Source: Bacteroidales bacterium UBA3297
GTDB taxonomy: Bacteria > Bacteroidota > Bacteroidia > Bacteroidales > Paludibacteraceae
NCBI GenBank assembly: GCA_002362105.1
Contig: DETD01000030.1
Coordinates: forward strand, 9,054-73,053
Reading direction: 5' to 3'
Length of the DNA: 64,000 nucleotides
This document shows, in pieces, positions 61,894-64,000 of this stretch. The notes beneath the pieces were generated by a model that worked only from the letters and a program-made list of their open reading frames with translations, ran no database searches and was not told the DNA's origin. The translations under genes and the position numbers were made by a program. Position 1 is the stretch's first letter; every line of letters begins with the position of its first letter.

Positions 61894-63261
61894 TTACTTG
61901 ATTATTCTGTTTAATTCGTCAAGATTGGCTTTCAACTCGGCATCGCTAATCTCGTAGTTGTGCAGATTTCCAGAGAGATACTGGTCGTAAGCGGTCATAT
62001 CGATAAGTCCGTGGCCAGAAAGGTTGAAGAGAATGGTTTTCTGTGTGCCTTCTTCCTTGCATTTAAGCGCCTCGTTGATGGCTGCGCAAATAGCGTGGCT
62101 TGATTCTGGTGCTGGAATAATACCTTCGGTCTGAGCGAAGAGTTGTGCAGCCTTGAATGTGTCGGTCTGCTTGATGTCTACCGCTTCCATCATGTTGTCT
62201 TTCAACAACTGGCTGACAGTGGTGCCCGCACCGTGGTAGCGTAAGCCTCCGGCGTGGATTGAAGCTGGTTTGAAGTTGTGTCCGAGGGTGTACATTGCCA
62301 AAAGTGGGGTGTAGCCAGCCTCGTCGCCGAAGTCGAGGTGGAATTCGCCACGGGTCAGTTTAGGACACGATGCAGGTTCGGCCGCAATGAAGCGGGTCTT
62401 CTTTCCATCGAGAATGTTGTGGCGCATGAATGGGAATGCGATACCCGAGAAGTTCGAGCCGCCACCAAAGCAGCCGATAACGATGTCGGGATATTCACCA
62501 GCCATGTCCATCTGTTTTTCAGCCTCTAGTCCGAGAACTGTCTGGTGTAGCGAAACGTGGCTCAACACACTGCCAAGGGCATAGCGGCAGTCTGGGGTGC
62601 CGATGGCCATTTCAACAGCCTCGCTGATAGCGGTGCCAAGGCTGCCGGTGTAGCCGGGGTCTCTGGCCAAAATAGCGCGGCCGGCGCTGGTAACGTCGCT
62701 TGGAGAGGCGAATACGTGTCCGCCGAAGGTCTGCATTATGCTGCGGCGGTAAGGCTTCTGTTCAAAGCTGACCTTTACCATGAAGATGGTAACATCGATG
62801 CCGAACGCCTTACCGGCATAGCTGAGGGCGGTTCCCCACTGGCCGGCACCGGTTTCGGTAGTCAGGTTCTTGATGCCTTCCATCTTAGCGTAATAGGCTT
62901 GTGGAATTGCAGAGTTCAGTTTGTGTGAACCAACAGGGCTCACACTTTCGTTCTTGAAGTAGATATGAGCAGGTGTGTCGAGCGCCTTTTCCAAACCGGT
63001 GGCACGGACTAGCGGGGTTGGTCGGTAGTGCTTGTAGAGGTCGCGCACTTCATCGGGAATTTCAATCCAGCGGTCAGTCTGGTTCAGTTCCTGTTTAGAA
63101 GCCTCGAGGGTAAAGATGTGCGACATCTCGTCCACGGTAAGCGGTTGGCGTGTTTTGGGGTTAAGTGGCAACATGGGCTTATTCTTCATATCGGCCACAA
63201 TGTTGTACCACGCTGTAGGTATCTCGTTCTCTGACAAGATGAAGCGTTTGTTGTTGCTCAT
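61894..63261 (-). CDS. trpB2: TrpB2-type tryptophan synthase beta chain
   Basis: The 455-residue PLP enzyme is longer than TrpB1 (about 400) and has the TrpB2 features TPLVRATGLEKALD, ESVSPVGSHKLNSA (cofactor Lys) and TETGAGQWGTALS, plus GCFGGGSNF for the phosphate. TrpB2 proteins make tryptophan from indole or serine-derived intermediates without a dedicated TrpA; some act as indole rescue enzymes. No other trp gene is adjacent. It has a consensus promoter and is likely co-transcribed with the GH94 gene. Confidence 0.93.
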   Translation of the reverse strand: MSNNKRFILSENEIPTAWYNIVADMKNKPMLPLNPKTRQPLTVDEMSHIFTLEASKQELNQTDRWIEIPDEVRDLYKHYRPTPLVRATGLEKALDTPAHIYFKNESVSPVGSHKLNSAIPQAYYAKMEGIKNLTTETGAGQWGTALSYAGKAFGIDVTIFMVKVSFEQKPYRRSIMQTFGGHVFASPSDVTSAGRAILARDPGYTGSLGTAISEAVEMAIGTPDCRYALGSVLSHVSLHQTVLGLEAEKQMDMAGEYPDIVIGCFGGGSNFSGIAFPFMRHNILDGKKTRFIAAEPASCPKLTRGEFHLDFGDEAGYTPLLAMYTLGHNFKPASIHAGGLRYHGAGTTVSQLLKDNMMEAVDIKQTDTFKAAQLFAQTEGIIPAPESSHAICAAINEALKCKEEGTQKTILFNLSGHGLIDMTAYDQYLSGNLHNYEISDAELKANLDELNRIIK

Positions 63262-63317
63262 ATTTTACTAATACTGTTAATTAACTTGTGTAAAACTGCG
63301 CAAAAGTGCAGTATTAG

Positions 63318-63349
63318 CAAATTTATGTATTAATGGAGACTTTGGCAAA
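63318..63349 (-). promoter_or_regulatory. Promoter of trpB2
   Basis: On the minus strand TTTG (63349-63346), 20 bp, TAAATTTG (63325-63318): a full consensus match, 56 bp before the ATG. Confidence 0.72.
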
Positions 63350-63405
63350 CTGAAATCTGTTATGTTTGGTTAAAAGAACTGAAAAGTGAGTCATTAAGGT
63401 TCCTG

Positions 63406-63594
63406 TCATACAATTTCACATTTATAGAAATTGATGAAGTCCAATGTTGCCACGTAGCGTTTTCCAAACGCACTGGCGCCGCATAGGAGTCCGGGCACGG
63501 GCACGGGGCCAGCCCTTTCCCCGTGCCCGGTTATGAAGATACCGTCTTCCAGACGGTGTTTGCGTCCCGAGGGGGCAGTGTTAATCAGTCTAGG
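63406..63594 (-). repeat. Palindrome-rich coding-like element
   Basis: On the minus strand 62 codons are open between two stops, reading like protein (SGRKHRLEDGIFITGHGERA and later CGASAFGKRYVATLDFINFY) but with no ATG. Within it lie three stems: GCGTTT/AAACGC at 63457-63471, CCGGGCACGGG/CCCGTGCCCGG at 63491-63530 and ACCGTCT/AGACGGT at 63541-63557. The first and last have the same TCC loop. It is G+C-rich. It may be a dispersed palindromic repeat or a gene fragment; the rest of 63262-63605 holds only the trpB2 promoter. Confidence 0.45.
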
Positions 63595-63605
63595 TCAAGC
63601 GGACA

Positions 63606-64000
63606 TTATTCCTTCACAACCCGCTCAATCTTGCAGGTGTGTTCCTTGGTCTTTTCGTCGTAGTTGATGCCCACGAAGAGCAGGTTGTCGTAGTATTGGT
63701 CTAACGCCTGGCAGTAGTTCCGTTTCTTTATCTGTTCGATGGCGCTTTCCGTACTCTTGTTGTGCTTCAACTCTATGACCATTGCCGGTATGTTCGGCAA
63801 GTAAGGCACTAACACCAGGTCGGCATAGCCCTTGCCGGTCGGCAGCTCCTTAATGAGCGTGTAGCGGGTGTTGGCGTAGAAATACGCCAAGCAGATGGCA
63901 CTTTGGAAGCAGTGCTCGTCGTTGTAGGTTAGCGGATTGGTTACCTCGGTGTGGGCGGCATCGAGTGCGCGGGCAACCGCCTCCTCGTTGCCGTTAATGG
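63606..64000 (-). CDS. AAA-ATPase/PD-(D/E)XK nuclease-like protein, C-terminal part (window edge)
   Basis: The 131 visible codons run open to the window edge, so the N-terminal ATPase part lies outside. The segment GKGYADLVLVPYLPNIPAMV, then IELKHNKS, gives the D...ExK motif of PD-(D/E)XK folds. TYNDEHCFQSAICLAYFYA and a closing KEHTCKIERVV match the C-terminal domain (DUF1703) of the AAA-ATPase-like proteins that are multiplied in Bacteroidales genomes. Their role is unknown; a mobile or regulatory function is often suggested. Confidence 0.75.
   Translation of the reverse strand, partial: INGNEEAVARALDAAHTEVTNPLTYNDEHCFQSAICLAYFYANTRYTLIKELPTGKGYADLVLVPYLPNIPAMVIELKHNKSTESAIEQIKKRNYCQALDQYYDNLLFVGINYDEKTKEHTCKIERVVKE

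Overview
The window reads as chromosomal DNA of a member of the Bacteroidales (phylum Bacteroidota). The support is a type IX secretion system (T9SS: PorU, PorV, PorP/SprF, OmpA-like partner, type A and type B C-terminal sorting domains), Bacteroidota promoters (TTTG, 19-20 bp, TAnnTTTG), almost no Shine-Dalgarno sequences, tRNA genes without encoded CCA, and typical families such as WbqC, DUF4380, NspC and DUF7033 deacetylases. Most of the window is dense housekeeping sequence. One visibly A+T-richer accessory stretch lies at about 5.6-11.7 kb.

Layout. 1-5.6 kb (minus): a cell-envelope operon of LysM glucosaminidase, Ig-like lipoprotein, WbqC, acyltransferase, RadC and the start of a polysaccharide deacetylase. 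5.6-11.7 kb: accessory DNA with an autoinhibited Fic protein (+) and a two-gene DUF262 operon (minus) related to GmrSD-type restriction. 11.7-17.2 kb (minus): a type B T9SS unit made of a 1046-residue substrate with low-complexity linkers, an OmpA-family protein and PorP/SprF. 17.3-19.7 kb (+): cdd, lptB and an outer-membrane protein. 19.8-25.5 kb (minus): tsf, rpsB, rpsI, rplM, then exbB-(membrane protein)-exbD-exbD behind tRNA-Ser. 25.6-27.3 kb: tatD, an HD-domain protein and a SUI1 factor. 27.4-39.3 kb (+): FAH-family protein, two tandem PorU-like sortases, PorV, ispF, a TonB-C-like protein, nspC and aat. 39.4-43.9 kb (+): tRNA-Gly, tRNA-Leu, an uncharacterised lipoprotein with a 711-residue exported protein, and a DUF4380 protein. 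44-52.5 kb (minus): mlaE-mlaF-(small membrane protein)-mutL-hflX-hrpB plus a NUDIX gene. 52.6-56.9 kb (+): rpmH, trpS, a candidate structured RNA, a GLYK-like P-loop kinase and comM/yifB. 57-63.3 kb (minus): a Sel1-repeat protein with a TonB-C-like remnant after its stop, a GH94 phosphorylase and trpB2. 63.4-64 kb: a palindrome-rich coding-like element and the C-terminal part of an AAA-ATPase/PD-(D/E)XK protein.

How the parts work together. PorU cleaves sorting domains and attaches T9SS cargo, and PorV shuttles that cargo; the PorP/SprF locus would export a separate class of substrate. LptB, MlaEF, ExbBD and WbqC serve the outer envelope. Best candidates for something undescribed: the paired DUF262 operon with a perfect palindrome at its predicted start site, the doubled porU, the roughly 128-nt RNA candidate at 54.2 kb, and the palindromic elements at 63.5 kb and inside radC.

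All calls are by eye from translated sequence. Family names are recognition, not database results.
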